Assembly (NCBI RefSeq): GCF_030503735.1
Contig: NZ_CP073096.1
Location: 434,001-498,000, forward strand
Reading direction: 5' to 3'
DNA length: 64,000 nt
Origin: Corynebacterium tuberculostearicum
GTDB taxonomy: Bacteria; Actinomycetota; Actinomycetes; Mycobacteriales; Mycobacteriaceae
Below are positions 17,875 to 27,359 of the stretch, piece after piece (position 1 is the stretch's first letter; the number at the start of each line of letters is the position of its first letter). The notes under the pieces were generated by a model, which was not told the origin of the DNA, did not search any database, and was given only the letters and a program-made list of their open reading frames with translations. The position numbers and the translations under genes were made by a program.

Positions 17875-19059
17875 ATGAAGAAATTATGGCCGGATACCAT
17901 TCGCGCGTGGGTGGGCCCGCCGTGGAGAATTATCATTCCGTTATTCTCCTGGATGTCTGCTGATCCTTATGCTTCCGATGTGATGGACAGGCATTCCCTT
18001 TTTCAGAAAATCGTCCTTGTTCTTTATGGCACGGTTGTCCCACTGGCGTTGTGGCTGCACCCTAAGTTAAAGGAGAAGGCAATAGGCGCGCTCGCCATAG
18101 TTTTTACCTTGTGCCTTTTCACCCCGCTAGCCGCGTTAAGTAACGTCCATACTTTTCCCTTGGCCTATTGCGTTTTCCTCATCGGGGCGCATTCCCCGAA
18201 GCGCCTGCACCGGGTGTGGATTGCCTGGATAGGGGTAGGCACCCTTTTTGCTGCTTGGGCGCAGCACTTTGGCAACTCAGTTTTTAGCGGTATTGATTTT
18301 GGGCTCGAAGGGGAACAGATTGACCCCCTAGCTTCTTTCGCCTCAGTCGTTATTGTCGCATGGCCGGTTATGGGCTTTTTCTTCCTCCTTGGCACCAATG
18401 ACCGGAAAAAACGCGAAGACCAGCAGCTGCTTATTGAGCGCGCGGAGATGGCCGGCGCAGTAGAGCGCAACCGCATTGCTCGCGAAATGCATGACATCGT
18501 GGCACACAACCTCGCTGGGGTCATTGCGCTTGCCGACGGCGCCCGGTTCGCCGCCGCAAAGAATCCCGCCGCAGCCACAGAAGCCTTGGAGACCATTGCC
18601 TCTACCTCCCGCGATTCCCTCAAACAGATGCGTGGTTTGCTCTCCGTATTGCGTGATGGCGATTCCCGCGCCGATACCAAGGCGCCTGGTGCAAGCGATA
18701 TTGCAGGACTTATTTCGGAAGCGCGCCGGACCGGTTTCGATATCATTGTGCACGGGCTGGAGGATCTGCCGACCGAAAGCGACGAGCTATACCAATTCAC
18801 CGTCTACCGCGTGGTGCAAGAACTTTTGACCAATATGATCAAGCATTCGCGTGATAAAAGGGGAGTACTGCGCTTTCGCTCTACCGGAAATGGCTTAGTA
18901 CTTAACGCCGATAACCCGGCCGCTCGTACGCCGAATAGTCACAATCCTGGCTACGGCCTCATCGGAATGAGTGAGCGCGTCAAGGCCTATGGTGGCAGCG
19001 TTGAGACCCGCACTGCGGACGGATATTTCTTTATTACCGTGGAGGTACCCAATGACTAA
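17875..19059 (+). CDS. Sensor histidine kinase (NarL/DesK type, HisKA_3)
   Basis: A 394-residue membrane kinase. Several hydrophobic segments fill residues ~45-180. The HisKA_3 dimerisation domain follows with RNRIAREMHDIVAHNL, phosphoacceptor His206, then a HATPase domain with RVVQELLTNMIKHS (N box) and GYGLIGMSERV (G box). The signal is probably sensed in the membrane. Its stop overlaps the start of the response regulator by 8 nt, so the two are co-translated. The ABC genes just downstream (19853-21546) are the likely output. Confidence 0.88.
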   Translation: MKKLWPDTIRAWVGPPWRIIIPLFSWMSADPYASDVMDRHSLFQKIVLVLYGTVVPLALWLHPKLKEKAIGALAIVFTLCLFTPLAALSNVHTFPLAYCVFLIGAHSPKRLHRVWIAWIGVGTLFAAWAQHFGNSVFSGIDFGLEGEQIDPLASFASVVIVAWPVMGFFFLLGTNDRKKREDQQLLIERAEMAGAVERNRIAREMHDIVAHNLAGVIALADGARFAAAKNPAAATEALETIASTSRDSLKQMRGLLSVLRDGDSRADTKAPGASDIAGLISEARRTGFDIIVHGLEDLPTESDELYQFTVYRVVQELLTNMIKHSRDKRGVLRFRSTGNGLVLNADNPAARTPNSHNPGYGLIGMSERVKAYGGSVETRTADGYFFITVEVPND

Positions 19060-19795
19060 CCCTGCGCAGCCAGCATGCTCGCATACTGGCCCCATCCACA
19101 TTGGCTTGGTAGATGATCAGCCCCTCGTGCGCGCCGGGTTCGCTATGCTACTCGGCTCCCAAGAGGATTTAGAAGTTGCCTGGCAGGCATCCGATGGCGA
19201 TGAAGTGCTTGATCTCGCCCGCGCGCAGCCCGCCGATATTGTGCTCATGGATGTCCAGATGGCCCGCGTCAACGGTATCGCCGCCACCGAAAGGCTGCTG
19301 CCAGAGTTTCCGGAGACCCAGGTCATTATGCTTACCACCTTCGATGATCAGGACTTTGTCCACGGCGCCATTTCCGCCGGGGCTTCTGGGTTCTTGCTGA
19401 AAGATGTAGAACCTGAAGAACTCCTCGCCGCCATCCGTACCGTGCATTCCGGAGAGGCGGTGCTTTCGCCGCGCATTACCGCCCAGGTGCTGCAGCAACT
19501 ACGCAGCGAACAGGCTGCTTCTAATCCGCCCGCCAACCAGGTGGAGCCCGCGGCGGCACCGACCGTCCCTCCGTCAGTAGACCTCACCCCACGCGAGCTT
19601 GACGTACTTAAGTTGATGGCGCTGGGGTATTCGAATACCGAAATCGCGGAGTGCGAGTTCGTATCCATGGCCACGGTCAAGACCCACGTACGCCATATTC
19701 TTACTAAGACCAGCTCGCGCGACCGTGTGCATGCCGTGCTGTATGCCCTAACTCATGGCGTGGTCTCGGTGGAGGAGCTGCTGTCTCATCCCTAG
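19052..19795 (+). CDS. Response regulator, NarL/FixJ family
   Basis: A 247-residue regulator. The receiver domain has acidic DD in LVDDQPLVRAG and the phosphorylated Asp67 in VLMDVQM; Thr in MLTTFDD and Lys in FLLKDVEPEE complete the site. A ~40-residue linker rich in Pro/Ala precedes a LuxR-type helix-turn-helix (LTPRELDVLKLMALGYSNTE...). The start ATG at 19052 overlaps the kinase gene; the longer frame from 18971 lies entirely inside the kinase. Partner of 17875-19059. Confidence 0.9.
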   Translation: MTNPAQPACSHTGPIHIGLVDDQPLVRAGFAMLLGSQEDLEVAWQASDGDEVLDLARAQPADIVLMDVQMARVNGIAATERLLPEFPETQVIMLTTFDDQDFVHGAISAGASGFLLKDVEPEELLAAIRTVHSGEAVLSPRITAQVLQQLRSEQAASNPPANQVEPAAAPTVPPSVDLTPRELDVLKLMALGYSNTEIAECEFVSMATVKTHVRHILTKTSSRDRVHAVLYALTHGVVSVEELLSHP

Positions 19796-19852
19796 GTATG
19801 ACCTGCTAAATCACTCCCAAGGATGGTTACTTCGTGCTGGTCAGGCGGCACG

Positions 19853-20761
19853 ATGGAAACCATGCTCAAAGTTTCACACCTTTCCAAGAATTTCCGTTCC
19901 TTTAAAGCAGTAGATGACCTCTCCTTTGAGGTCCCAGACGGCCAAGTCACCGGCTTCCTCGGACCGAATGGTTCTGGCAAGTCCACCACCATGCGCATGT
20001 GCGTGGGCCTAGAGAATCCGACTTCCGGCACCGCGACCTTTGATGGCACGCCTTTCCGTGAACTGTCCAATCCTGCCACAACAGTGGGCACGTTGCTGGA
20101 TGCCAACTGGTTCCACCCGGGCCGCAGCGCCCGTGCCCACCTGGGCTATATGGCTGCGTTGCAGGGCGCGGCCATGGACCACGTGGATGACACCTTGGAC
20201 CGCGTCGGCCTTACCCAGGTCGCCACCAAGCGCGTGGGCGGATACTCGCTGGGTATGAAGCAGCGCCTAGGCCTTGCCTGTGCGCTTATCGGAGAGCCGA
20301 AGCACTTGCTTCTCGATGAACCCGTCAACGGCCTCGATCCCGAAGGCGTGCACTGGATGCGTGCCCGCATCCGTGAGTTCGCCGAGGCCGGCTGCTCCGT
20401 GCTTGTCTCTTCCCACCTACTTTCGGAAATGCAGCTAACCGCAGACCGCCTTGTGATCATTGGCAAAGGCAAGCTGCTGGGTGAAGGCACCATGGATGAA
20501 TTCGTCAACGGAACTGGAGGCGCAAGCCTTGAAGTCATCGTTGACCAGCCCGATGAGCTCCTGCGCCTGTTGCACGGCACCGATGCGGAGACCACCTTTG
20601 ACGGTGAAGTCCTGCGCGTGCGCGGCCTAGAAGGCTCTGACATCGGCCGCATCTGCCTGGATAACCGCATTCTTATCTCCAGCTTGGAACGCAAGCAGCC
20701 CTCCCTGGAAGAGGCCTACCTCGGCGCGACCGCCGACCACGTGGCCTACCGCTCCGCCTAA
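19853..20761 (+). CDS. ABC transporter ATP-binding protein
   Basis: A 302-residue ATPase of the bacitracin/lantibiotic-export type. Walker A GPNGSGKST is at 37-45, the signature YSLGMKQRL near 134, and Walker B HLLLDEP near 153; the ~80-residue C-terminal extension ends with the typical LEEAYL. GGCGG lies just upstream of the ATG at 19853; ATG 19862 is an alternative. It pairs with the permease 20794-21546 and is probably regulated by the two-component system 57 bases upstream. Confidence 0.87.
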   Translation: METMLKVSHLSKNFRSFKAVDDLSFEVPDGQVTGFLGPNGSGKSTTMRMCVGLENPTSGTATFDGTPFRELSNPATTVGTLLDANWFHPGRSARAHLGYMAALQGAAMDHVDDTLDRVGLTQVATKRVGGYSLGMKQRLGLACALIGEPKHLLLDEPVNGLDPEGVHWMRARIREFAEAGCSVLVSSHLLSEMQLTADRLVIIGKGKLLGEGTMDEFVNGTGGASLEVIVDQPDELLRLLHGTDAETTFDGEVLRVRGLEGSDIGRICLDNRILISSLERKQPSLEEAYLGATADHVAYRSA

Positions 20762-20793
20762 ACGCACAACTCAACCTTTAAGGACAGATTTCT

Positions 20794-21546
20794 ATGAATA
20801 CTGTGGTTTCTGAATCCCGCAAGCTCCTTTCCCTGCGCTCTACCTGGGTCTACCTCGCCATCGTGGCATTCGGAATGGCCGCCGGCGGCGTGCTTATGGC
20901 CTGGGGCTATGACTTCAACGGCACCGCGGACGGCAAGTTTCAATCCAGTGATGTCTTAGCTGCTAGTGACCTCGCCATGGTGGTGATGATCTTTGCCTCT
21001 GCGATGATGGTCGGCGGTGACTTAGGAAAAGGAACCGTTGCATGGTCTTATCTTTCATCCAACCGCCGCGTTGGCATAGTGCTCAGCCAATTCATAGTCA
21101 TCTTGGTATCACTCTTGCTCGCGGCCACGCTGGGCATAGCTGTGGGAACTTTGCTGATTGCGGCATTCGGCGGCGATATTGACTTCACAAGCTTTTATGA
21201 GTGGCCGGACTGCAACCGAGTGGTGTTTGCTTACCTGGAATGGACCGGCTTTAGCCTGCTGGCTATGGGGCTGGCTTTTCTCTTGCGTAGCGGAACATTT
21301 GCCGCAATGATCCTCGTGGTGGAATTCTTTGTGCTAGAAACTGCGCTTATGGCATTTGATACCTCCTGGGCAGAAGCGTTATTGAGCTGCCTGCCCTTCG
21401 TCAATATGCAGACCTTGGTCCTGGGTAGCGATTCGGGCCCCTTGGACCATTCCCGTGGCGTATCGGCTTTGATTCTGGGCGTAATGCTCGCAGTCTGCGT
21501 CGGGGGTGCATGCGTGGTATCCCGCCGCCGTTCTGTCGCCAAATAG
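20794..21546 (+). CDS. ABC transporter permease
   Basis: A 250-residue membrane protein with about six hydrophobic segments (first near residues 16-33) and an ABC-2 layout. It follows the ATPase by 32 nt, with AAGGA 8-9 nt upstream of the ATG. The pair resembles small ABC exporters that protect corynebacteria from antimicrobial peptides or envelope stress, but the substrate is not determinable from sequence. Confidence 0.82.
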   Translation: MNTVVSESRKLLSLRSTWVYLAIVAFGMAAGGVLMAWGYDFNGTADGKFQSSDVLAASDLAMVVMIFASAMMVGGDLGKGTVAWSYLSSNRRVGIVLSQFIVILVSLLLAATLGIAVGTLLIAAFGGDIDFTSFYEWPDCNRVVFAYLEWTGFSLLAMGLAFLLRSGTFAAMILVVEFFVLETALMAFDTSWAEALLSCLPFVNMQTLVLGSDSGPLDHSRGVSALILGVMLAVCVGGACVVSRRRSVAK

Positions 21547-21560
21547 TACCCAGAAATAAC

Positions 21561-21566
21561 TACGCT
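21561..21566 (+). promoter_or_regulatory. -10 element, leaderless start of the GalT-like gene
   Basis: TACGCT ends 7 nt before the ATG at 21574; no ribosome-binding site. Confidence 0.5.
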
Positions 21567-21573
21567 GGTGGGC

Positions 21574-22887
21574 ATGAGTGATGCACTTTTTGCCCGCATA
21601 GAACCCATCCAGACCATGCGGGATGGCACGGTCAAACAGGTCAACCCGTTCTCCGGGACCGAGGTATGGACCGTGCCAGGCCGCGGCAACCGCCCTCTGT
21701 CCACGCCCGTGGTTAACCCGCAGCCCTTGCACGAAGAAGACTTCACCCACCGCTGCGCGTTTTGCTCTGGGCGCATGACTGATACCCCGCCGGAAAAGGC
21801 TCGCATCCTGCCTTCCAGCGGGATTGTCCGTGGATTGCCCTTGAGCGAATACGGCCACACTGTGCCGGCCTTTCGCCGCATCCCCAATCTGTTTGAAATC
21901 GTCTCCTATGACTATTGGCGCGCTAACTACGGCTTCGAAATGGATGTCGAGACCCGCCAGCGCATGGAAAACTACCTTGCCGATCCTGCCGGCCGAGAGC
22001 ACGTGCTCAAGATCGTGCGCACGAAGCGGAAGGCGGCGCACCTACCTGAAGCCAGTGAGGGAGATCTTGAAGAGCAGGCGGCAGGCTTCTTCGCGGGCGG
22101 TCACGACGTCATCGTGGCTGGCCGCCATTTTGAGCGCGGCGCACAGGATGATTCGCATTTGGCATCTTCGGGCACTCTAAGCGCCGAAGAACACCTGCTC
22201 TTTATGCAGCTGACTATCGATGCCATGCGGGACCTCTACAATCGCAACCGCTACGCCCCGTACGTGGTGGCCTTCCAAAACTGGCTGCAGCCAGCCGGCG
22301 CCTCCTTTGAGCACCTGCACAAGCAGCTCGTTGCCATCGATGATCGCGGGATGGCCTCCCACCGAGAGGTACAGATGCTGCGCAGCAATATGAACATGTA
22401 CAACGAGTGGGCGGTGGACTATGCCGCTAGCCGTAACCTTGTCATTGCGGAAAACGATCACGCCGTCCTCTTCGCCGGCTTTGGCCACCGCTTTCCCACA
22501 GTGGAGATCTACTCCAAGTCCGCGACCTGTGAGCCGTGGCGGCAGTCGGAAGAAGAAATTCGCGCCATGAGCGACCTAGTCCACGCCGCCCACGCTGCAG
22601 TGGGCCGCGAGGTGCCCTGTAATGAGGAGTGGCACCACAAGCCTGCCGATGTAGACGTTGCTCAACCATGGCGCATCCTCATTAAGCTACGCATTTCTAC
22701 CCTTGCCGGGTTCGAAGGAGGCACCAAAATTTACCTCAACACGATCTCGCCATGGGATCTGCGCGATAGGTTAGTAGGCCAGCTTTATCCCTTGCGCGAA
22801 TCCGGGCACGTTGCCAGCTCAATTCGCGTAGCGACAGAGTGCTCATTGCAACGCAATAGCCTTCTTTATAACCCGCAGCTGCGCTAA
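21574..22887 (+). CDS. DUF4921 family protein (galactose-1-phosphate uridylyltransferase-like)
   Basis: A 437-residue protein of the HIT/GalT fold. A cysteine pair typical of a GalT zinc site is in HRCAFCSGRM. A histidine motif FEHLHKQLVA sits near residue 247 at the position of the GalT HPH nucleophile region, and a late EWHHKP and WRILIKLR follow. I recognise it as DUF4921, common in corynebacteria; true GalT activity is doubtful since HPH is not intact and no Leloir genes flank it. A nucleotidyl transferase or phosphorylase role is inferred only. Confidence 0.72.
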   Translation: MSDALFARIEPIQTMRDGTVKQVNPFSGTEVWTVPGRGNRPLSTPVVNPQPLHEEDFTHRCAFCSGRMTDTPPEKARILPSSGIVRGLPLSEYGHTVPAFRRIPNLFEIVSYDYWRANYGFEMDVETRQRMENYLADPAGREHVLKIVRTKRKAAHLPEASEGDLEEQAAGFFAGGHDVIVAGRHFERGAQDDSHLASSGTLSAEEHLLFMQLTIDAMRDLYNRNRYAPYVVAFQNWLQPAGASFEHLHKQLVAIDDRGMASHREVQMLRSNMNMYNEWAVDYAASRNLVIAENDHAVLFAGFGHRFPTVEIYSKSATCEPWRQSEEEIRAMSDLVHAAHAAVGREVPCNEEWHHKPADVDVAQPWRILIKLRISTLAGFEGGTKIYLNTISPWDLRDRLVGQLYPLRESGHVASSIRVATECSLQRNSLLYNPQLR

Positions 22888-22917
22888 GCAGACCGAGCTG
22901 AGCAGATCGCGATTGGC

Positions 22918-23640
22918 TTAGCGCTTGACGACGAGCGTGAGTTCACTCGACCCAGGACCCGGTTCTTCAATGGTCATACCCGCGGCGCGCGCGATGGCGG
23001 CAACGTCGGCGGCGCTATAGGCGTCAGCAGGCGAGAGCGCTAACTTGCGGGCTAAAAGGCCCTTGTAGTGCTTATTGAAGTGGCTGACCACCTTGCGTGA
23101 TCCATCTTCTTGCACGCTTTCCACCCGTACCGTTACCGCATCCTTTACCCGGCCCAATTGCTGGTATGTACCCGAGCGAAGATCGACAATAAGCTCGTCT
23201 ACCTTCTCCAAGGCTTGTGTAATTTGTTTTTTCCAGCGCGACTTCATGGTCCGTCCACCCAGTTTTGTGCCACCCGAGAGCCGGTAATGGGGGATAGGGT
23301 CGCTGGCGCGGAGGACGCCAAAGAGGGCGTCGCCAATAGAAAGGCGATCCCACGTGGGAAGGCTAGGAGCATCCAAGGCATCAAAAAGCACGCCGGTATA
23401 ACGCAACACGGCCGGCATGGTGGGGGTGGTAAAAAGCCCCTGATTGGATTCGGCCTCACCGCGCAGCTTTTCCGAAAGCTTGAGTACCTCCATGGCCTCG
23501 TCTACCGGAAGAGACTGCAGCTCAGCGGCAATTTCTTGCCAGGTGGCATGCAATTGCGGAAAGGACAGCTGGCTGAAGTCAAGGGGCTGTCCCGTACCGC
23601 CATGGGCCTTAGTTTCTGAAGGAGGGAGGATAATGAGCAT
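22918..23640 (-). CDS. yaaA: Peroxide stress protein YaaA (UPF0246)
   Basis: A 240-residue YaaA/DUF328 protein. It starts with the typical MLIILPPSETKA and has LRYTGVLFDALD, a TKLGGRTMKSRWK stretch and the late VVSHFNKHYKG. In E. coli the protein lowers free iron during peroxide stress and binds DNA; that is family knowledge, not shown here. I chose the ATG at 23640 over more upstream codons because the protein family begins exactly there and a -10 element lies 6 nt ahead. Confidence 0.88.
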   Translation of the reverse strand: MLIILPPSETKAHGGTGQPLDFSQLSFPQLHATWQEIAAELQSLPVDEAMEVLKLSEKLRGEAESNQGLFTTPTMPAVLRYTGVLFDALDAPSLPTWDRLSIGDALFGVLRASDPIPHYRLSGGTKLGGRTMKSRWKKQITQALEKVDELIVDLRSGTYQQLGRVKDAVTVRVESVQEDGSRKVVSHFNKHYKGLLARKLALSPADAYSAADVAAIARAAGMTIEEPGPGSSELTLVVKR

Positions 23641-23646
23641 ATATAC

Positions 23647-23652
23647 AGGGTA
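23647..23652 (-). promoter_or_regulatory. -10 element, leaderless start of yaaA
   Basis: TACCCT on the minus strand, 6 nt before the ATG at 23640. Only 31 bases separate the yaaA and proS start codons. Confidence 0.45.
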
Positions 23653-23658
23653 GCGGGG

Positions 23659-23664
23659 TATATT
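23659..23664 (+). promoter_or_regulatory. -10 element, leaderless start of proS
   Basis: TATATT ends 7 nt before the ATG at 23672, back to back with the yaaA -10 element. Confidence 0.55.
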
Positions 23665-23671
23665 TTTGTGC

Positions 23672-25441
23672 ATGATTACCCGCCTTTCTGAACTATTTCT
23701 CCGTACCCTTCGTGAGGACCCCGCCGATGCCGAGGTCCCTAGCCACAAGCTGCTCGTACGCGCCGGTTATGTACGCCGCGTCGCGCCGGGTGTATATACC
23801 TGGCTGCCGTTGGGTCTGCGCACCCTGCGCAAGATTGAAGATGTAGTCCGTCAGGAAATGGATGCCATTGGCGGCCAGGAGATGCTCTTTCCTGCTTTGC
23901 TGCCGCGCGAGCCTTATGAAAAGACCAATCGCTGGGTGGAATACGGCGATAACCTCTTCCGCCTCAAGGACCGCAAGAACGCAGACATGCTGCTTGGCCC
24001 TACCCACGAGGAAATGTTTGCCAGCGCGGTCAAGGATATGTACTCCTCCTATAAGGATTTCCCGGTCACGCTGTATCAGATTCAGACCAAGTACCGCGAT
24101 GAGGAGCGCCCCCGCGCTGGTGTGCTGCGCGGCCGCGAATTCACGATGAAGGATTCTTACTCCTTCGACATGACCGATGAGGGATTGGACGAGTCCTACG
24201 GCCGCCACCGCAAGGCGTATCAAAATATCTTCAACCGCCTAGAGATCGATTACGCCATCTGTAAGGCCACCTCTGGTGCCATGGGCGGCTCCGCGTCCGA
24301 GGAATTCCTCGCCGTCTCTGAGGTGGGCGAGGATACTTTTGTGCGCTCCACCGAGGGTGACTATGCGGCCAATGTCGAGGCCGTGGTGACCCCAGCACCG
24401 GCGGAGAAGGATATTGAGGGCCAGCCGGAGGCTCAGGAGTACGACTGCCCAGGTACAGAGACCATTGAGGCTCTTGTCGAATGGGCCCAGAGTGCGGGCA
24501 TTACCGTCGACGGCCGCGAGGTCACCGCCGCAGACACCCTCAAATGCATGATGGTGAAGCTATTCCACCCGGCCGCTGAGAGCGAGGAGCGTGAGACCGA
24601 GTTGGCCGCCGTGCTCATCCCTGGTGATCGCGAGCTGGATGAAAAGCGACTTGAAGCCGCACTCGAGCCGGTGGAATTTGAACTGGCAGGGGATAAGGAC
24701 TTCGCGGACAATGATTTCTTAGTTAAAGGCTATGTTGGCCCGCGTGCGCTAAATGACAATGACATCAAAATCATGGCCGATCCGCGCGTGGTCAAGGGTA
24801 CAGCGTGGATCACCGGCGCTGACGCGAGCGAGCGACACGTGGTTAGCTGCGTGGCCGGCCGCGATTTCACCGTGGATGAGTTCATTGAGGCCGCAGAAGT
24901 CAAGGAAGGCGACCTTGCCCCAGCTAACCAGGGCACTTTAACCCTGGAGCGTGGCATCGAACTTGGCCACATCTTCCAGCTGGGGCGCAAGTACACCGAG
25001 GCCTTCGACGTGCAAATCTTGGATGAAAATGGCAAGCGGGCGGTTCCTACCATGGGTTCCTATGGCATTGGCATTACTCGCATGCTGGCCGTCCTAGCGG
25101 AGCAGCGCCACGATGACAAGGGCCTCAACTGGCCGGTAGCTGTTGCGCCGTACCAGGTACACGTAGCCGTGGCGAATAAGGATGCGGCAGCCATGGAGGC
25201 CGGCGACAAGCTGGTAGAAGAGCTATCTGCTAAGGGCCTTGAGGTGCTATTTGACGACCGCCCAAAGGTCTCGCCAGGTGTGAAGTTCAAGGATGCAGAG
25301 CTGCTCGGCATGCCGTTCGTGGCAATTCTGGGCCGTGCCTTCAAGGAAGGAAAAATTGAGCTGCGCATCCGTGGCGGCGAGACCATTGAGGTTCCAGCCG
25401 AGGAGATTGTGAATAAGATCCTGGAGCTCGTGCGCGGGTAG
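23672..25441 (+). CDS. proS: Prolyl-tRNA synthetase
   Basis: A 589-residue class II aminoacyl-tRNA synthetase of the bacterial type. The start [20 protein letters not shown] is typical. Class II motifs are in [15 protein letters not shown], in motif 2 with [18 protein letters not shown], and in motif 3 with [11 protein letters not shown]. An inserted editing (INS) domain lies between motifs 2 and 3, about residues 225-400. The C-terminal anticodon-binding domain starts with [12 protein letters not shown]. Length is normal. Confidence 0.97.
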   Translation: MITRLSELFLRTLREDPADAEVPSHKLLVRAGYVRRVAPGVYTWLPLGLRTLRKIEDVVRQEMDAIGGQEMLFPALLPREPYEKTNRWVEYGDNLFRLKDRKNADMLLGPTHEEMFASAVKDMYSSYKDFPVTLYQIQTKYRDEERPRAGVLRGREFTMKDSYSFDMTDEGLDESYGRHRKAYQNIFNRLEIDYAICKATSGAMGGSASEEFLAVSEVGEDTFVRSTEGDYAANVEAVVTPAPAEKDIEGQPEAQEYDCPGTETIEALVEWAQSAGITVDGREVTAADTLKCMMVKLFHPAAESEERETELAAVLIPGDRELDEKRLEAALEPVEFELAGDKDFADNDFLVKGYVGPRALNDNDIKIMADPRVVKGTAWITGADASERHVVSCVAGRDFTVDEFIEAAEVKEGDLAPANQGTLTLERGIELGHIFQLGRKYTEAFDVQILDENGKRAVPTMGSYGIGITRMLAVLAEQRHDDKGLNWPVAVAPYQVHVAVANKDAAAMEAGDKLVEELSAKGLEVLFDDRPKVSPGVKFKDAELLGMPFVAILGRAFKEGKIELRIRGGETIEVPAEEIVNKILELVRG

Positions 25442-25468
25442 AGGGGCACGCAAGGGTGCGCGGCGGGG

Positions 25469-25474
25469 TATCTT
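25469..25474 (+). promoter_or_regulatory. -10 element, leaderless start of the DoxX-like gene
   Basis: TATCTT ends 7 nt before the ATG at 25482. GGAAGG lies between them but is only 1 nt from the ATG, too close for a ribosome-binding site. Confidence 0.45.
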
Positions 25475-25481
25475 GGAAGGC

Positions 25482-25844
25482 ATGAATCTTCAGAAAAATG
25501 GGCTTTCCGCGGTTCTTTCCACAATGGGTGTACTGCACTTCGTAAAGGCGAAGACTTTCGAATCCATCGTCCCGCCGCAACTTCCTGGTCCCGCGCGCTT
25601 TTATAACTTTGCTTCTGGTCTTTGGGAGATAGTGACGGGTGCATTGCTGCGCCGCCGCGCCACCCGAGGGTTCGGCGGTGCTTCTGCGCTGGCCCTCTTT
25701 GCTGCGGTGTGGCCGGCCAATATGTACCACGCGTGGATCGAGCGCAAGTCCGGGTGGCCAAAGAAGCTCTATCACATTATTCGCCAGCCGCTGCAGGTGC
25801 TACTCATGATGTACGCCTGGAATATCGCTAAGCACGAGACCTAA
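25482..25844 (+). CDS. DoxX-like small membrane protein
   Basis: A 120-residue protein with three to four hydrophobic segments (around residues 8-23, 40-55, 66-80 and 98-114). It has the GVLHFVKAKTFESIVPP opening and NMYHAWIE loop seen in DoxX/DUF4870-like small membrane proteins. Function unknown; cotranscription with proS is possible but it has its own -10 element. Confidence 0.7.
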   Translation: MNLQKNGLSAVLSTMGVLHFVKAKTFESIVPPQLPGPARFYNFASGLWEIVTGALLRRRATRGFGGASALALFAAVWPANMYHAWIERKSGWPKKLYHIIRQPLQVLLMMYAWNIAKHET

Positions 25845-25887
25845 GGCTATCCAGACGGCTGCGTCCTAGCTAGCCAAGTCCAGCACA

Positions 25888-25947
25888 AAAGCCGGCCTCT
25901 TCCCAGTCCCGCGGCAATCCCGCGGAGTGAGGGAGGAGGCCGGCTTT
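25888..25947. terminator. Bidirectional terminator between the DoxX-like gene and rpf1
   Basis: AAAGCCGGCCTC (25888-25899) pairs perfectly with GAGGCCGGCTTT (25936-25947), with a further CCGCGG stem inside. On the minus strand it is followed by TTTTG. It serves the convergent genes on both sides. Confidence 0.75.
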
Positions 25948-25970
25948 ATGTAGCGCGCCGGAGTTAGAGA

Positions 25971-26330
<360 letters not shown>

Positions 26331-26469
26331 TTAGCTTGCGGCATCTCCTGCAAGCTCATGGTGCACCAACCTACGCACGCTTGCGGAGCGAAAGCAATGC
26401 ATTATGCCGTAAAGGTCGCTGCAATTTCGCTGATTAGTGTTCAGGGGATCTATAGGCGGTCAGCCTGTC

Positions 26470-27321
26470 TTATCGCATTCCGTGCGACTCGGCCGCGATG
26501 CCGATGAGCCACGTAACCCATTCTTGATCCGGTGTTTCTTCTTGCGCAGCCTGCGAAGCGGCAGCGTACCACTTGCGGCCGTCCTGCTCGGCAAGGTCGC
26601 CTATAAAGCCCAGCGCAGACGCGGAATCATGGGGGAGATCCTGGTCACCGGAGGAGTAAGCCGGCTCGGGTTGCGGCAGGTTTCCATACCGACTCAATGA
26701 CTCCTGGAGGGCATCGATGCGGCGGTGGTGGACCTCTAAGCGGTGATCCACACTATCTTCGTGTTCGGGGCCTACGTAGGCTCGTGCGAAATCCAGACCG
26801 AAGGCCTGCTCATACTCCCAGCTGAGCAGATCGGCTGCGCTCTTTTGCTCCGGTTGAGAAAGCTCTGGGATATCGGGGGCATCGCCGGGAAGCCAAGCAT
26901 TGAGCGCGATGGCTTGTTCGGTTACCAGCGCGCGCGACTCCACGGTGACCTCATCGACTGCTGCGGTAGTCGCGGAGGCGGCATTTTTCATGATTTCGCC
27001 AGAATCCGCAGCGCGGTTGGCTTTGGTGGGGCGCTCTACCTCGCAGGACCGTGGGGCATTGCCGGCGTCATTGGTGCCGCACAGGCGCGCAATTTCGGCA
27101 TAAAGCGCATCGGCTTGTGAGTTGCGCAGGTCGGCGGCATGGTCATCGACGCCGCTGAGGGACAAGGCGTCGGTTGCGGCGGCGTCGGCAAGCGCCAACA
27201 GTCTGTTTTCCGGCCGTGGGCCAAAATAGTCGACGACGGAATCGACCGCTTGGCACCCCGCTAAACCGGGCAGGGTGGCGGTTGCGGCTACGAGGGTCAA
27301 AGCAATGCGTCGGCGGTTCAC
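26470..27321 (-). CDS. Lipoprotein with ferritin-like DUF4439 domain
   Basis: A 283-residue lipoprotein. From the GTG at 27321 the signal peptide is VNRRRIALTLVAATATLPGL with a lipobox ending in AGC (Cys24). The body is helical and alanine-rich. The second half (about 150-283) contains a WEYEQAFGLDFARAYVG helix and YAAASQAAQ, matching the DUF4439 ferritin-like domain of actinobacterial proteins encoded beside rimP/proS (M. tuberculosis Rv2844 region). No full di-iron site could be confirmed. The upstream in-frame extension to 27405 is rejected because a -10 element lies 7 nt before this GTG. Confidence 0.72.
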   Translation of the reverse strand: MNRRRIALTLVAATATLPGLAGCQAVDSVVDYFGPRPENRLLALADAAATDALSLSGVDDHAADLRNSQADALYAEIARLCGTNDAGNAPRSCEVERPTKANRAADSGEIMKNAASATTAAVDEVTVESRALVTEQAIALNAWLPGDAPDIPELSQPEQKSAADLLSWEYEQAFGLDFARAYVGPEHEDSVDHRLEVHHRRIDALQESLSRYGNLPQPEPAYSSGDQDLPHDSASALGFIGDLAEQDGRKWYAAASQAAQEETPDQEWVTWLIGIAAESHGMR

Positions 27322-27328
27322 CCAAAAG

Positions 27329-27334
27329 ACTGTA
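27329..27334 (-). promoter_or_regulatory. -10 element, leaderless start of the DUF4439 lipoprotein
   Basis: TACAGT on the minus strand ends 7 nt before the GTG at 27321. Confidence 0.5.
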
Positions 27335-27346
27335 CCTCGTAGCACG

Positions 27347-27352
27347 TAGGCT
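27347..27352 (+). promoter_or_regulatory. -10 element, leaderless start of rimP
   Basis: TAGGCT ends 7 nt before the ATG at 27360. The divergent start codons are only 38 bases apart. Confidence 0.5.
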
Positions 27353-27359
27353 AGTGGGC

